DNA of 64,000 nt from Io17-Chloro-G2 sp965226825 (GTDB taxonomy: Bacteria; Chloroflexota; Dehalococcoidia; Lucifugimonadales; UBA3495). A program made the translations under genes and the position numbers. Under the pieces are notes generated by a model, which saw only the letters and a program-made list of their open reading frames with translations, ran no database searches and was not told the origin of the DNA. The stretch covers positions 1-64,000 of the forward strand of contig CBDDED010000002.1 of assembly GCA_965226825.1 (NCBI GenBank), given 5' to 3'. Numbering within the stretch: position 1 is the first letter of the stretch; the number at the start of each line of letters is the position of its first letter. This document shows, piece after piece, positions 25,570-34,725 of this stretch.

Positions 25570-27129
25570 CTAGCTCACCGGGCAGGGACCGTCGTTGGTC
25601 ACTCTCGTCAATTCTCCCTGGCTCTCACTAATCCGAAGCATCAGCAGGTCCCCGTTCACCCACGGCTGCTCGCACACATCCCATGCAAAAATTCGCTTGA
25701 TTCCTTCAATCGATTCCGATGCATCGTCAAAATCTAGTCGGAGCGACAATGAACCATCTAGTGCGATGAAGTCAACATGATGCCCCGCCAGCGGAATGGA
25801 CGGCTCAAACTCCACGACAGCCCGACCTGCCTCCCACGTCACCTTCTTGATAGTGGGCGTGTTGACGCCTTCGGTAACGGGAAAAGACTTTGGCTTCAAC
25901 ATGCCACTAGCCGCATCCGCACCTACCGCATTGCCGATAGTCACGGCGTCAAAGAAAGCTTCATGAATCGCATCCGTTGGAGCGACCACTGTGATAGACC
26001 ATAGCAGCCTATGATGATCAGGTGCGAAATTACAGGGGAAGTATTTGTGACTATGCACATGGTCGACAAACCTATATATGTCGTTCGGCAGAGGTCGAGC
26101 AGCCGCGATTACATTGTTGTACCCGTCAAGCGCGCTCTTGTCTTCGTCAACGATCTCTGATTCGAAAACGTCAGCGTCCAGTCCCGTTAGCCAGAACCTA
26201 TGGTATTCTGGCCCACCGGACCTGTCATAGGTGTGTATCACCGTCCCCTTCTTCGCTCCTGACGGCAAGTCTTCCGTTTGTTGGAGGGGAGTCCACTGTC
26301 TTCCATAGTATGCCTCCCAGTCCCGGTAGAACTGCTCATAGCTCACGACGGCGTCAATGCATCGGTCGTAGCCTGCTATCCCTTGTCCTCCCTCCATCCA
26401 GGCAATCTTTGAGCGAAGGTCGGTTAGGGAGACAGTCGCCTGAGAACCGCCCTCAGCGACCTCCGAATCCGTGATGAACTCAGGGTCGCCGGATGCGCCT
26501 GACGCTCCGTTGCCTGCCGCTTCAGCCGGCAGCCACGCGGGATCGAGCGTATCTATCGTGTACCCTCCTGGGCTCTTGTAATGAGCGTCGGTGAAAACGA
26601 ACTCCCGGGTTGATCCAGCTCCTTGGGCTCCGGAGGCTCCCTGGCCTTCTGACGGGGTCAAAAAGAGAATAGCTTCACGGTCGTCCCAGGTCGTGTTTCG
26701 TGTAGCTGTCTCAGCCATGACTACGATTTCGGATTGGCCTGTGCCCTTGAGGTACTCGGCAACTCCAAAACGTAGCTCCCCGGAGTCGGTTGACGACAGA
26801 GATGCTCTTACAATGACGTCGGATTCATGGATTCGTTTCTCTAATGAAGGAGAGGCTGCGCCGTAAAACAAGGGCTCTTGAACCTGATCGAGGATATCGG
26901 CATCTGACCGAGACATGGAACTGACAGCAGGGCTTTCGACACTCATCGGAGGCGACGTCCCACCGCCATAGGCACTGCCATCGACAGCTTGCGTTGCAAC
27001 TGCTGAAGCGCCAGACGCGCCGCTATCGGATTCACCACAGGCCGAAGCGAGGAGCACCAGACAGGTTGAAAACGCCAACAATACCGATATTGCTCGGCCC
27101 GACAGTAGTTTCTGCGCCTTGCTCATCAT
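25570..27129 (-). CDS. Secreted lipoprotein of unknown function
   Basis: 519 residues with a type II signal peptide: basic start, hydrophobic VLLAFSTCLVLL and lipobox LLASAC with the cysteine near residue 31. After a Ser/Ala/Gly-rich linker the mature protein has a 100-residue segment on export or adhesion-like beta structure (SDVIVRASLSS, LRFGVAEYLKG, EIVVMAE, REAILFLTP) and further beta-rich parts. No catalytic motif seen. Its ATG overlaps the metalloprotease stop by four bases, so the two secreted proteins are probably made together. Confidence 0.8.
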   Translation of the reverse strand: MMSKAQKLLSGRAISVLLAFSTCLVLLASACGESDSGASGASAVATQAVDGSAYGGGTSPPMSVESPAVSSMSRSDADILDQVQEPLFYGAASPSLEKRIHESDVIVRASLSSTDSGELRFGVAEYLKGTGQSEIVVMAETATRNTTWDDREAILFLTPSEGQGASGAQGAGSTREFVFTDAHYKSPGGYTIDTLDPAWLPAEAAGNGASGASGDPEFITDSEVAEGGSQATVSLTDLRSKIAWMEGGQGIAGYDRCIDAVVSYEQFYRDWEAYYGRQWTPLQQTEDLPSGAKKGTVIHTYDRSGGPEYHRFWLTGLDADVFESEIVDEDKSALDGYNNVIAAARPLPNDIYRFVDHVHSHKYFPCNFAPDHHRLLWSITVVAPTDAIHEAFFDAVTIGNAVGADAASGMLKPKSFPVTEGVNTPTIKKVTWEAGRAVVEFEPSIPLAGHHVDFIALDGSLSLRLDFDDASESIEGIKRIFAWDVCEQPWVNGDLLMLRISESQGELTRVTNDGPCPVS

Positions 27130-28701
27130 TGCGTGCCTTCCTGATGCCTTGTGTGATTCTGGTATATGTTCGTTATGCCGTTCAGGTCATAAGATGTGGG
27201 GCCACTCAGCGGATCGCGACTATAGATAGGACCCATCACATCACCTACTAGGGTGTGCCCCAACCCGGCAGTATGCCCAAACTCGTGCATAATCACTTGC
27301 GGCAGATAGTAGAAATCATCAGGCATCTGTCTGACTTCCGCTATATCGTTTGTCCATTCCTTGTAGTCGCCATCTCCTGGAAACCTCGGCGGGAACTCAA
27401 TCCAGAACTGCTGATGTTCAAGTTCGGGATATTCACCGCCGCCGTAGACGCACGCGATAGAGCCTTTGCATTTGTCGTTCAAGCTAGTTCCGTAGGGGTT
27501 CCAGTAACCCCTTATCGTCGTGTCAGGTGTGGTGGTGACAACTTCAAAGGTTACGTAGGTCTGGCCTGCGTTCCAGGCCGATGCCGCATCGCTCATCGCA
27601 GTCGTTGACGTAGCCTCGTTCACGGTGTATGCCGCCGGGAGATGCCCCGGCTTCGCGCCGTCCATGAAGGGACTGTCTACGAGATAGCCAACCTGGTGGT
27701 CCGCACGATGCCATGACTGCTTAACCGGTCCGATTGTCAAAATGCTGGTTATCGGTCGGGACGAGCCGGAGTCTGGAATTCTCTGCAATTCGATATGACC
27801 ATTTCCGGTTCCCAACTTGCAGCGGACAACATAGAAAGCAGTACCCAAGTTCGACCATGACGTATAGTCGGAGGGTGGCGAGCTCCAGTTGCATTTCCTC
27901 GCGTTCGTAGCAGTTGCTGGGTATATTTGGAACCCCGCGTCCGCTCCTCCCGTCCTCAATATCCCGAACCTGAACTGATGGCCGGTAGTTCTCTGATTCG
28001 AGGGCAGGAGCCAGTCGATTAGGACGTACCTATAATCAAGAACGTTCCATTCGCTCGTTATGATTTTGAACGAAACCGTGACATCATCAGATGGTTGGCT
28101 ATCCCCCCCGCTATTGAAGGCGATAACCCTGTATAGATATGACGTCCCTTCCACCAGCGCAGCATCGCCGTCGGTGTGAGTGGTACTATCCTTGCCGTTT
28201 AATGTAGTGATCGTCGAGAAGCTTGTCCCGATGGTATCCACGCGCCGCTGAACTTTATAGCCTGTAACCGTCCCCGATGGGGCAGGCCAACTCAAGCTGA
28301 TGCCCCTGTCGCCGACGCCGCCAGTCAAGTCGGTTGGAGCGGCCGGTGGGTTGGGTGTGATGACAGAAACCGGAGCAACGGCAGTGGCAAGAGACGAGAC
28401 TTGCTCCACTCCGCTTATGACGCGGTGCAGATTGGCAGTTATTGTCGACGTCCCCGCCGAGCATCCGTACACATTGAACGTGCTCAAGTAGAAGGTGGTG
28501 CTTCCGCTGAAGTTCCGAATGGTGTTGGTGCTGCCTCCCAGACACCCGGAGTCCTCCGCGATATGTGAGGTGGTGTAGACGACTCTAATGAGGTAGTTAT
28601 GAGATGGATTCAGGCGTCGCACAGACACGCTAAACTGATCGGATGCATCCACTTCTAGGGAGGCTCCCACACCTAGGAGCGCGATGGACGGTGTGACCAT
28701 A

Positions 28702-28888
28702 AAGGTGATGTTTAAGGGCAACGAGCACCCGCCTGCGGCGTTGCAGTGACGCACCTCGGCCGTGTGGCTTCCCTCTAGCCCCAACGCCCTGGCATTCGAT
28801 ATGGTCAGCGTCGTGGGGGTCGTGGAATCATCGACGTTCAGGTTGCTGTAAAGTGGGGTCGATGGGTTCGTAGCGTCCGGTATCACCA
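28702..28888. repeat. Direct repeat in the metalloprotease gene, copy A
   Basis: About 187 bases nearly identical to 29395-29581, at an offset of 693 bases (231 codons), so in frame. It encodes the end of a beta domain including RALGLEGSHTAEVRHC. Near-identity at DNA level shows a recent domain duplication or gene conversion. Confidence 0.9.
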
Positions 28889-29394
28889 CCTCGTAGTGGT
28901 CGGGGTTCGACCCCAGGCGGGCAGCTCCCGGACCCCAGGAGAGCGTGACGCTCCCATTGGTCTCATCCACACTGGCAGAGCCGTTAGTAGGAGCGTATGG
29001 TCTTGACTCCTTCTGGACAGTCGCTCTTGCTATCTCAGGCCCGGTTGTGTCGCTGCCCGAATGGAAGGTCAAGGTCACAAGGGCGAGGCTAACATCGAAG
29101 GCGTCGTTGTCAACGTCAATCCTGATGAGCGACCCGTCCACAGCTCCCGTCCACGTCCTGCTGTCGTCCTCATTGTCTACAGCCAACGTACTGAGCACTG
29201 TGCCGAAGGAGTTGACGCGGTTGACATTGATGTCGCCTGCATCGGAATCCTTGTAGATTCCTTCCGAGAAATCAACATCCACGTAGACGCTAGTGACGCC
29301 CGTGGGTATGGTCCACACGTTGCTCGTGCCACCCAACGCCAGAGGGCTTGGCGTGAACTGGAACACCGTAGCAGTCGGAGGCGCAGGCAGCGTG

Positions 29395-29581
29395 AAGGTG
29401 ATGTTTAAGGGCAACGAGCACCCGCCTGCGGCATTGCAGTGACGCACCTCGGCGGCGTGGCTTCCTTCTAGCCCCAACGCCCTGGCATTCGATATGGTCA
29501 GCGTCGTGGGGGTCGTGGAATCATCGACGTTCAGGTTGCTGTAGAGCGGGGTCGATGGGTTCGACGTATCCGGTATCACCA
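29395..29581. repeat. Direct repeat in the metalloprotease gene, copy B
   Basis: Second copy of the repeat at 28702-28888. Homology stops at about 29582, exactly where the gene is broken and the small-gene region begins, so the repeat edge coincides with the rearrangement point. Confidence 0.9.
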
Positions 29582-29627
29582 TCCACAATTACCACAGCCG
29601 GGTTTACTACCACCAGGAACGCCAACC

Positions 29628-29972
29628 ATGACAACCCACAGAGAACCCTATGATTACACCCACCAATGCCTGGTGAAAGTTCACCCGGGTTACTTCGTCG
29701 TCGTATACCCTGACCAGGAGGACCTCGACCAGACCCAGTGCTCCACCGAGAGCGTCATCTACGACGTCCTCCACGACGACGACGGTAAGATAGCCTCAGA
29801 ATCATCCTGCTGTCCCAAGCACGCCTTCCAGGACGCCCGGAGGTGGATCGAACAGCACGAGAACGCGTTGGACCAGGCAGCCCAGCAGAAGAGTCTCAGG
29901 ATATCTGAAGCCGCTCGGAGAAAGAGGCAGGCCAACCGGCTCGCCAGAATTCCAGCAACCCCGGTCGGGTAG
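29628..29972 (+). CDS. Hypothetical protein of the small-gene element
   Basis: 114 residues, soluble, acidic centre (PDQEDLDQTQCS) and a basic C-terminal helix (RISEAARRKRQANRL). Two cysteine pairs (a CS and SSCCPKH) could bind a metal. First gene of the element after the break at 29.59 kb; ATG preceded by AGGAACG. No family recognised. Confidence 0.6.
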   Translation: MTTHREPYDYTHQCLVKVHPGYFVVVYPDQEDLDQTQCSTESVIYDVLHDDDGKIASESSCCPKHAFQDARRWIEQHENALDQAAQQKSLRISEAARRKRQANRLARIPATPVG

Positions 29973-30030
29973 GCCGGATCATATCCAGCAAGAACCAATT
30001 TGGAAACGCCGGCAGCCAGAGAGACCACAA

Positions 30031-30162
30031 ATGTTTATAGATAACCAGAAAGAAAGGATCAAGTCCACCCTGGACGAACAGAGCGAGCGAACCAAGGAGT
30101 TCCTGAGACACATAAACCTCCGCCAATTTTTCACCCAGGCCGCCCCAGACCACCGGCCTTAA
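30031..30162 (+). CDS. Small hypothetical helical protein
   Basis: 43 residues (MFIDNQKERIKSTLDEQ start), highly charged and helical, ending AAPDHRP. No strong ribosome site; accepted on its composition, which is like the neighbouring small genes. Low confidence. Confidence 0.35.
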   Translation: MFIDNQKERIKSTLDEQSERTKEFLRHINLRQFFTQAAPDHRP

Positions 30163-30242
30163 CCAGCCGAACGATTTAACGATACCCTGAGAGGGTTACG
30201 AATCTGAGATCCAAATATCCCAAAAACCCAAAGGAGGCAGAA

Positions 30243-30269
30243 ATGCTGGACGTACAAGAACTTGTCTAA
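30243..30269 (+). pseudogene. Interrupted gene start
   Basis: An excellent AAAGGAGG site lies five bases before ATG at 30243, but the frame ends after eight codons (MLDVQELV, TAA). The following DNA changes in base composition and carries the RsbU/RsbW/GPP34 block. This looks like an element gene cut by that block just after its start; a short leader peptide is the alternative. Confidence 0.45.
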
Positions 30270-30320
30270 CAACCAGCTCCGATCCCGAAAAATGCTTCAC
30301 TAGACGAACCTGATTACGAA

Positions 30321-31502
30321 ATGGGGGCCCACAGGATGGTGGCAGCGCGACCATATAAAATCCTGGTAGTTGACGACGAGCCAGACCTAGAACAGCTCAT
30401 GTTGCAGCGTATGCGCCGCGACATCCGGGCTGGCCACTATGAGTTCGTGTTTGCCCAGAACGGCATCGAGGCCCTTGAGCAGCTGAACGAAAACAAGGGA
30501 ATCGACATGGTCCTCTCAGATATCAACATGCCCCGAATGGACGGCCTCACGCTACTTGAGCAGATCCCGCAGGTCGACCCCGAAGTACGCGCGGTGATTA
30601 TCTCAGCGTACGGCGACATGAAGAACATTCGCACGGCGATGAACCGGGGTGCGTTCGATTTCGTCACCAAGCCGGTTGACTTCGATGACCTTAGGGTCAC
30701 AATCGAGCGGACTCTGCGACACATAGATGAGTGGCGCGAAGCATTGTCATTGCGAGACAAGTTGGTTTCGCTGCAGAGGGAACTCGACGTCGCGAGCAAG
30801 ATACAGCAATCTATTCTTCCGACGGAGTTCCCCTCCAGCGCCGCCTACGACATTTCGGCGAAAATGGAGCCGGCGCGTAACGTTGGAGGCGATTTCTTCG
30901 ATATCATACGCCTCGCCGATGGACAGATTGGCATAGCCGTTGCGGACGTTTCAGACAAGGGCGTTCCTGCCGCTCTTTTCATGATGTCGAGCATCACCCA
31001 GCTTAAGGGAGCAGCGATCGGCCTAGGCGAGCCGGGACCGGTGTTGAGCGAGGTCAACCAGCTGCTGAACAAAGATAACGAGACGGCAATGTTCGTCACT
31101 GTTATGTATGCGGTGTACGATCCAAGAGATGGAAAACTGACCTATGCCAACGGCGGCCATAACCCTCCAATCATCGTCAGCCCTGACGGGAACTCCAAGA
31201 TCCTCCCCATGACGGACGGGATTGCCCTTGGCGTAGTCCCCGATTTCGAATACGCACAGAATACGGCGACTCTGGATCCCGGCGACACGCTAATCCTATA
31301 CACCGACGGGGTAACCGAGGCTATCAATGACGAGGAAGAAGAGTTCGGGCTGGACCGTCTGCGCGATCTTTTTGCAGGAGCCGCTCCCGGGACTCCTGAG
31401 GAAGTGAACGCGGCGATTTTCGACGCCGTGAACGTTTTCGCAAACAACACTCCGCAATCCGACGACATAACTTGCCTGGCCTTGCGGCGCAGTGAGACCT
31501 GA
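30321..31502 (+). CDS. Response regulator with PP2C-type (RsbU/SpoIIE) phosphatase domain
   Basis: 393-residue signalling protein. Residues 10-130 are a receiver domain (VVDDEPD acidic pocket, phospho-acceptor Asp in VLSDINMPRMDG near 63, switch Ser/Lys region ISAY and VTKPVDF). A short coiled coil follows, then a PP2C/SpoIIE phosphatase (PARNVGGDFFDI, AVADVSDKGVPAALFM, YANGGHNPP, LYTDGVTE, SDDITCLAL) with the metal aspartates present. Such proteins dephosphorylate an anti-sigma antagonist. The RsbW-like kinase starts four bases downstream. The gene's base composition differs from the surrounding element. Confidence 0.9.
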   Translation: MGAHRMVAARPYKILVVDDEPDLEQLMLQRMRRDIRAGHYEFVFAQNGIEALEQLNENKGIDMVLSDINMPRMDGLTLLEQIPQVDPEVRAVIISAYGDMKNIRTAMNRGAFDFVTKPVDFDDLRVTIERTLRHIDEWREALSLRDKLVSLQRELDVASKIQQSILPTEFPSSAAYDISAKMEPARNVGGDFFDIIRLADGQIGIAVADVSDKGVPAALFMMSSITQLKGAAIGLGEPGPVLSEVNQLLNKDNETAMFVTVMYAVYDPRDGKLTYANGGHNPPIIVSPDGNSKILPMTDGIALGVVPDFEYAQNTATLDPGDTLILYTDGVTEAINDEEEEFGLDRLRDLFAGAAPGTPEEVNAAIFDAVNVFANNTPQSDDITCLALRRSET

Positions 31503-31505
31503 ACC

Positions 31506-31931
31506 TTGGGCACGAACCTATCGCTAAAGGTCAGGTCCAACCGCGAAGAATTGGACAATATCACCGAAGCTATAGAAGGTCTTGGGCTCGAGGAGGTCTG
31601 GCCCCCCGAGCTCTTGTACCGAGTAAACCTGGTGATTGAGGAACTGGTCCTCAACATTATGGATCACGGGCACGAACCCAATGACACCGAGAGTGTGATC
31701 GACATCACGCTGACATCGGGACCCGAGTCGGTCACCATCGAGATATCCGACGACGGCTTCGCGTTTGATCCGCTAACCGACGCTCCCTTACCCGACATTG
31801 AGGCCTCCATCCAGGACCGGCGAATAGGCGGTTTGGGCATTCACTTCGCACGGACGTTGATGGACGAGTTCACGTACCGCCGGAAGGATGGCAGGAACCA
31901 CCTCACCTTAGTAACCCAAAGGACCGCGTAA
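31506..31931 (+). CDS. RsbW/SpoIIAB-like serine kinase (HATPase_c_2)
   Basis: 141-residue ATPase: N box in VNLVIEELVLNIMDHGH (about 47-63), G1 box ISDDGFAFDP (about 82) and G2 RIGGLGIHFARTLMDEF (about 112). These single-domain kinases bind and inactivate sigma factors and phosphorylate an antagonist. TTG start at 31506, four bases after the phosphatase stop, means translational linkage. Neither an antagonist (STAS) nor a sigma factor gene is nearby, so the output is unknown. Confidence 0.85.
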   Translation: MGTNLSLKVRSNREELDNITEAIEGLGLEEVWPPELLYRVNLVIEELVLNIMDHGHEPNDTESVIDITLTSGPESVTIEISDDGFAFDPLTDAPLPDIEASIQDRRIGGLGIHFARTLMDEFTYRRKDGRNHLTLVTQRTA

Positions 31932-32101
31932 ATAAGACGAGACGGCCACAAAAGTTGGATTGCGGACGTAGCCACAGCGTCGGTTCCCCGCGGAAGTGTC
32001 GCCAACTGGAATAAAATAATCCCACCCCGAACGAATCAGCAACCGGATCCTACGGGTCCGGCCCCTGGCTTGAGATGGTGTACGAGAAGAGGGCAAACAA
32101 C

Positions 32102-32558
32102 ATGCTGAGATTCGCCGAGGAAATAATCCTGCTCTTGCTCCACGATGATGACGGGAGCTTCGCCAGAGTACCCGTTTGGCTGAACAACTATGCGCTCGCC
32201 GGCAGCATACTTGATGGACCTGGCGCTGGAGAATCGCATCGACACCGACCCGGAAAAGCTGATCGTGGTCGATCCTACGCCAACCGGCGATAGCCTGCTC
32301 GACAGGACGCTGGCTAACATCGTAGCGGGAGACGAGCGCGACGCCCGGTTCTGGGTGGAACGCACGGCAAACCATGCTCAGGAAATCCGTGAAGTAGCCC
32401 TGTCCCGGCTGGTCGCCAATGGAATACTGGAAACTCGCGATGACCGAAATGGCCCGGGTAAAGAGCCCAACACCCAATCTCCGCCATGCTGTCGAATGCT
32501 GCCAGAAATTCATGGAAAAATGTCTGCCCCGGAGCTGAAATGGCAAGACCCAAAATAG
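32102..32558 (+). pseudogene. GPP34 (Golgi phosphoprotein 3-like) family gene, frameshifted
   Basis: The first frame gives FAEEIILLLLHDDDG and YALAGSIL, then a one-base shift at about 32210 (ATACTT-G-ATG) leads to LMDLALENRID, VVDPTPTGDSLLD and ALSRLVANGILE, the ordered motifs of GPP34 proteins. Family members are about 200-230 residues and bind phosphoinositide or unknown ligands. Here the C-terminal third is missing: homology ends near 32450 and the frame runs into the next gene. The single extra G may be real decay or a sequencing error. Confidence 0.65.
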
Positions 32559-33196
32559 AAGAAACAGTCCGGCTAATACGAAATCGGGTGAGACGAGAAG
32601 ACGGCTACCTGAACTCGGAATTCAGAACGAAATATGTTCTGATAGACCCCATCCTCAGAACACTGGGCTGGGACACCTCAGACCCCTCGAAGGTCCAAAT
32701 GGAATTTCGAAGCCCCCAGATGAACGGAATTCCAGACTACGCCCTATTCAAGACAACGACCAACAAGAAGCCATCAGCGCTCGTGGAAGCAAGGCCCATA
32801 CACGCCGATACCATCAAACGCTTCAAGGACAGGATCACATCCTTTGACACCAAGGTCATAGAAGGATTCAAGGAACTCCAATCCCCAGGTTCGGACGTGG
32901 CGGCTGAAAACAGGGAAACCATCTTCGACGAAGACACCTGGACATCCCTGAAAAAAGCCAACGAAGGACAGATAAAAGGATACGCCAAAGAACTCAAAAT
33001 GAACGACGGGTACGCAATTCTGACCAACGGGGACGACTGGTGGATATACGACCTCGTGAAGTATGAGTTGGGAACGAAATCATACAATTTTACGGACGCA
33101 CTTATCTGGGATGTAAGCATCCTCTTCGATCCCACAGAAAAGATTAAAGATGCCCTGAAACACATCGGATTCGACCGTAAATGGCCCGCAACCTGA
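32540..33196 (+). CDS. HsdR N-terminal-like (PD-(D/E)XK) nuclease-domain protein
   Basis: 218 residues matching only the N-terminal domain of type I restriction R subunits: YLNSEFRTKYVLIDPILRTLGWD, GIPDYALF (catalytic Asp), VEAR (canonical E-x-K with R instead of K), KGYAKELKMNDGYAILTNGDDWWIYDL. There is no helicase part and no M or S subunit gene. ATG 32540 follows GGAG. It may be a stand-alone DNA end-binding or nuclease protein; the K to R change makes catalysis uncertain. Confidence 0.7.
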   Translation: MARPKIEETVRLIRNRVRREDGYLNSEFRTKYVLIDPILRTLGWDTSDPSKVQMEFRSPQMNGIPDYALFKTTTNKKPSALVEARPIHADTIKRFKDRITSFDTKVIEGFKELQSPGSDVAAENRETIFDEDTWTSLKKANEGQIKGYAKELKMNDGYAILTNGDDWWIYDLVKYELGTKSYNFTDALIWDVSILFDPTEKIKDALKHIGFDRKWPAT

Positions 33197-33321
33197 CCGC
33201 CGAAACCCCCACACATCAGACGACAAAAGCCCGCCACGGAAGATAATTTCATCTCGGGAAAACATGACCCGCCCCCGACCCCCTATGCTGAAGGGACAAA
33301 ATCTCAGCCAGGGAGAGTCAA

Positions 33322-34035
33322 ATGAGTACCAACTCCAAGAACACTGTCCATCTCCAGTTCGACGGGCCCCCGTTCATCGACGAAGCCGGAGTCGACCCCA
33401 ACTTCATCAGCAAGGCGATTCCCGCCTTCACCAACCTCGTTACAGACCTCGCCCAGGACCCCCAGGACGGAGGAGACAGCGCCGACGCCAAACCGATGCT
33501 CCTAGCCAGGACCAACCTCAACTCCTCAGCCTTCCGCATCCAGATCGAAGACAAGGACACCCCCGGCGGTATGGTCCGCTTCCAGGAACTCATCGACTCC
33601 TTAGACGAGGACGAACCCGAGGCCACCGAAGAAGCAATCAACGAACTGAGCGACCAGGCATTCAACGACCTGAAGAAATTCCTGAACGTCAACGCCGCGG
33701 CGGAGACTGCCTTCAAGGTGGATTACGGCGACTCCTCAACCGGAATGGACGAAGAGATGATCAAGACCATCCTGAAAATGCTCCGGAACATGAAAAAGTC
33801 CGAGGTCAAAGAGGAAGGCGTCAAGGTCAATTTCACCGGGTACCTTCCCATGCAGAAGAAAGCAGAGTTCAAACGGGAAGGGGACAGCGCCGTGGTAACC
33901 GCGAAGGTCCACCCAAAGGCCCACGGACTTGAGGATATACTCAAACGCATCGAGGAGGTCCGGACCGTATCCCTCGTAACGCGCCAGGCCGACGGCGGAA
34001 ACGCCAACACCACCATCATGGCCGTCACCCACTAG
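33322..34035 (+). CDS. Hypothetical acidic protein
   Basis: 237 residues, soluble, very acidic centre (DSLDEDEPEATEEAINEL) and a mixed alpha/beta C-terminus (VKVNFTGYLPMQKKAEFK, AVVTAKVHPKAHG). Good GGGAGAG site before the ATG. Followed by a strong hairpin. No family recognised. Confidence 0.7.
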   Translation: MSTNSKNTVHLQFDGPPFIDEAGVDPNFISKAIPAFTNLVTDLAQDPQDGGDSADAKPMLLARTNLNSSAFRIQIEDKDTPGGMVRFQELIDSLDEDEPEATEEAINELSDQAFNDLKKFLNVNAAAETAFKVDYGDSSTGMDEEMIKTILKMLRNMKKSEVKEEGVKVNFTGYLPMQKKAEFKREGDSAVVTAKVHPKAHGLEDILKRIEEVRTVSLVTRQADGGNANTTIMAVTH

Positions 34036-34086
34036 CTCCAGACCCAGTCACCAACCTCAGGACCCACCCCAAACCCGTCAAACAAA

Positions 34087-34112
34087 GGAGCGGCTCTTAG
34101 AAGAGCCGCTCC
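34087..34112 (+). terminator. Perfect hairpin after the acidic hypothetical gene
   Basis: GGAGCGGCTCTT and AAGAGCCGCTCC form a 12-bp stem around two bases, 52 bases after the stop at 34035. No T-run follows, as with the element's other hairpins. The remainder of 34113-34410 holds open frames that are proline-rich and shadow-like; no further gene supported. Confidence 0.6.
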
Positions 34113-34410
34113 TCGTCCTATGCAACGCACCCAAACGGGCCCGACCATCCTGTAGGATGATTTCATAAAGACCCAAAACATAGGAAATTACCCATTCAAC
34201 TCCGAGCCAGTGACCAACAACCAAATCAACCCACCACAGAAGCGGACCGGAATCACCCCAGCGACGCTGGAACCCCCAGGCAAGCCAGAGCCTTGCCGGA
34301 GATACATACAGCGACAGGGTCGCACGAAGCATGTAATTCCCTTCCAATATCCCACCGCACAGCGCGCCGCTCCATTCAGCAGAACACCAGAGCACGGAGA
34401 GAACCACCAG

Positions 34411-34512
34411 ATGACATACGAAACCACAAATTTCCCGTTCCACAACTCACAGGAATACGGCGACGTCCGCACGATCGCCCACATGGCCGGCATCGAACTC
34501 AACGGCGAATAG
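34411..34512 (+). CDS. Small hypothetical protein
   Basis: 33 residues (MTYETTNFPFHNSQEY start). GGAGAG stands about ten bases upstream. A longer frame from 34210 exists but its N-terminal part is low-complexity and has no ribosome site. Function unknown. Confidence 0.4.
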   Translation: MTYETTNFPFHNSQEYGDVRTIAHMAGIELNGE

Positions 34513-34539
34513 GGAATACCTCACCACTGCGGCGAGAAA

Positions 34540-34725
34540 ATGCAGGTCAAGGGCGGAATAATAGGGCCAGACTACGCGAGGTGTAAAACCTGCGGGTTGG
34601 TCATATACAACATGCTCAGCCCCCACATCAACGGCGGGATAATCCTGAAGGAAGAGCCAGTCCAGGCCTTCGGGGAGTCTCTCTGGACCATCAGGAGAAC
34701 CCCCTGGGAGGAAGGCACACAATGA
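34540..34725 (+). CDS. Zinc-ribbon-like small protein
   Basis: At least 61 residues, with CKTCG near residue 15. Upstream of the ATG the same frame continues back to the preceding TAG and reads IPHHCGEKM, whose cysteine would complete a two-knuckle zinc ribbon (C..K..//CxxC). So the true start may be a non-standard codon such as ATA at 34516. Overlaps the next gene by ATGA. Confidence 0.6.
   Translation: MQVKGGIIGPDYARCKTCGLVIYNMLSPHINGGIILKEEPVQAFGESLWTIRRTPWEEGTQ

Larger units (their letters stand above)
27126..29588 (-). pseudogene. Secreted multi-domain zinc metalloprotease, 5'-truncated
   Basis: 820 codons remain. In order: a partial beta domain, a calcium-type beta domain, a repeat of the first domain, another beta domain, an FN3 domain (PAAPTDLTGGVG, ISLSWPAPSGTVTGYKVQRR), and a C-terminal metallopeptidase with HEFGHTAGLGH near residue 766, the HExxHxxGxxH zinc site plus a downstream methionine (DVMGPIY). 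It has no signal peptide because the gene breaks off in mid-domain: TAA at 29589-29591 precedes a TTG, and DNA beyond is of another type. The intact gene must have been longer. Confidence 0.8.

Noticed and set aside
33264..33932. 222-codon Arg/Pro-rich frame
   Set aside because: Shadow of the acidic protein at 33322-34035, which has the better ribosome site and natural composition.
34411..34725. TAG recoding as sense codon, prompted by the zinc-ribbon frame open up to TAG at 34510
   Set aside because: Several neighbouring genes end cleanly at TAG with properly placed next starts (for example 29972, 34035, 35710), so TAG works as stop.
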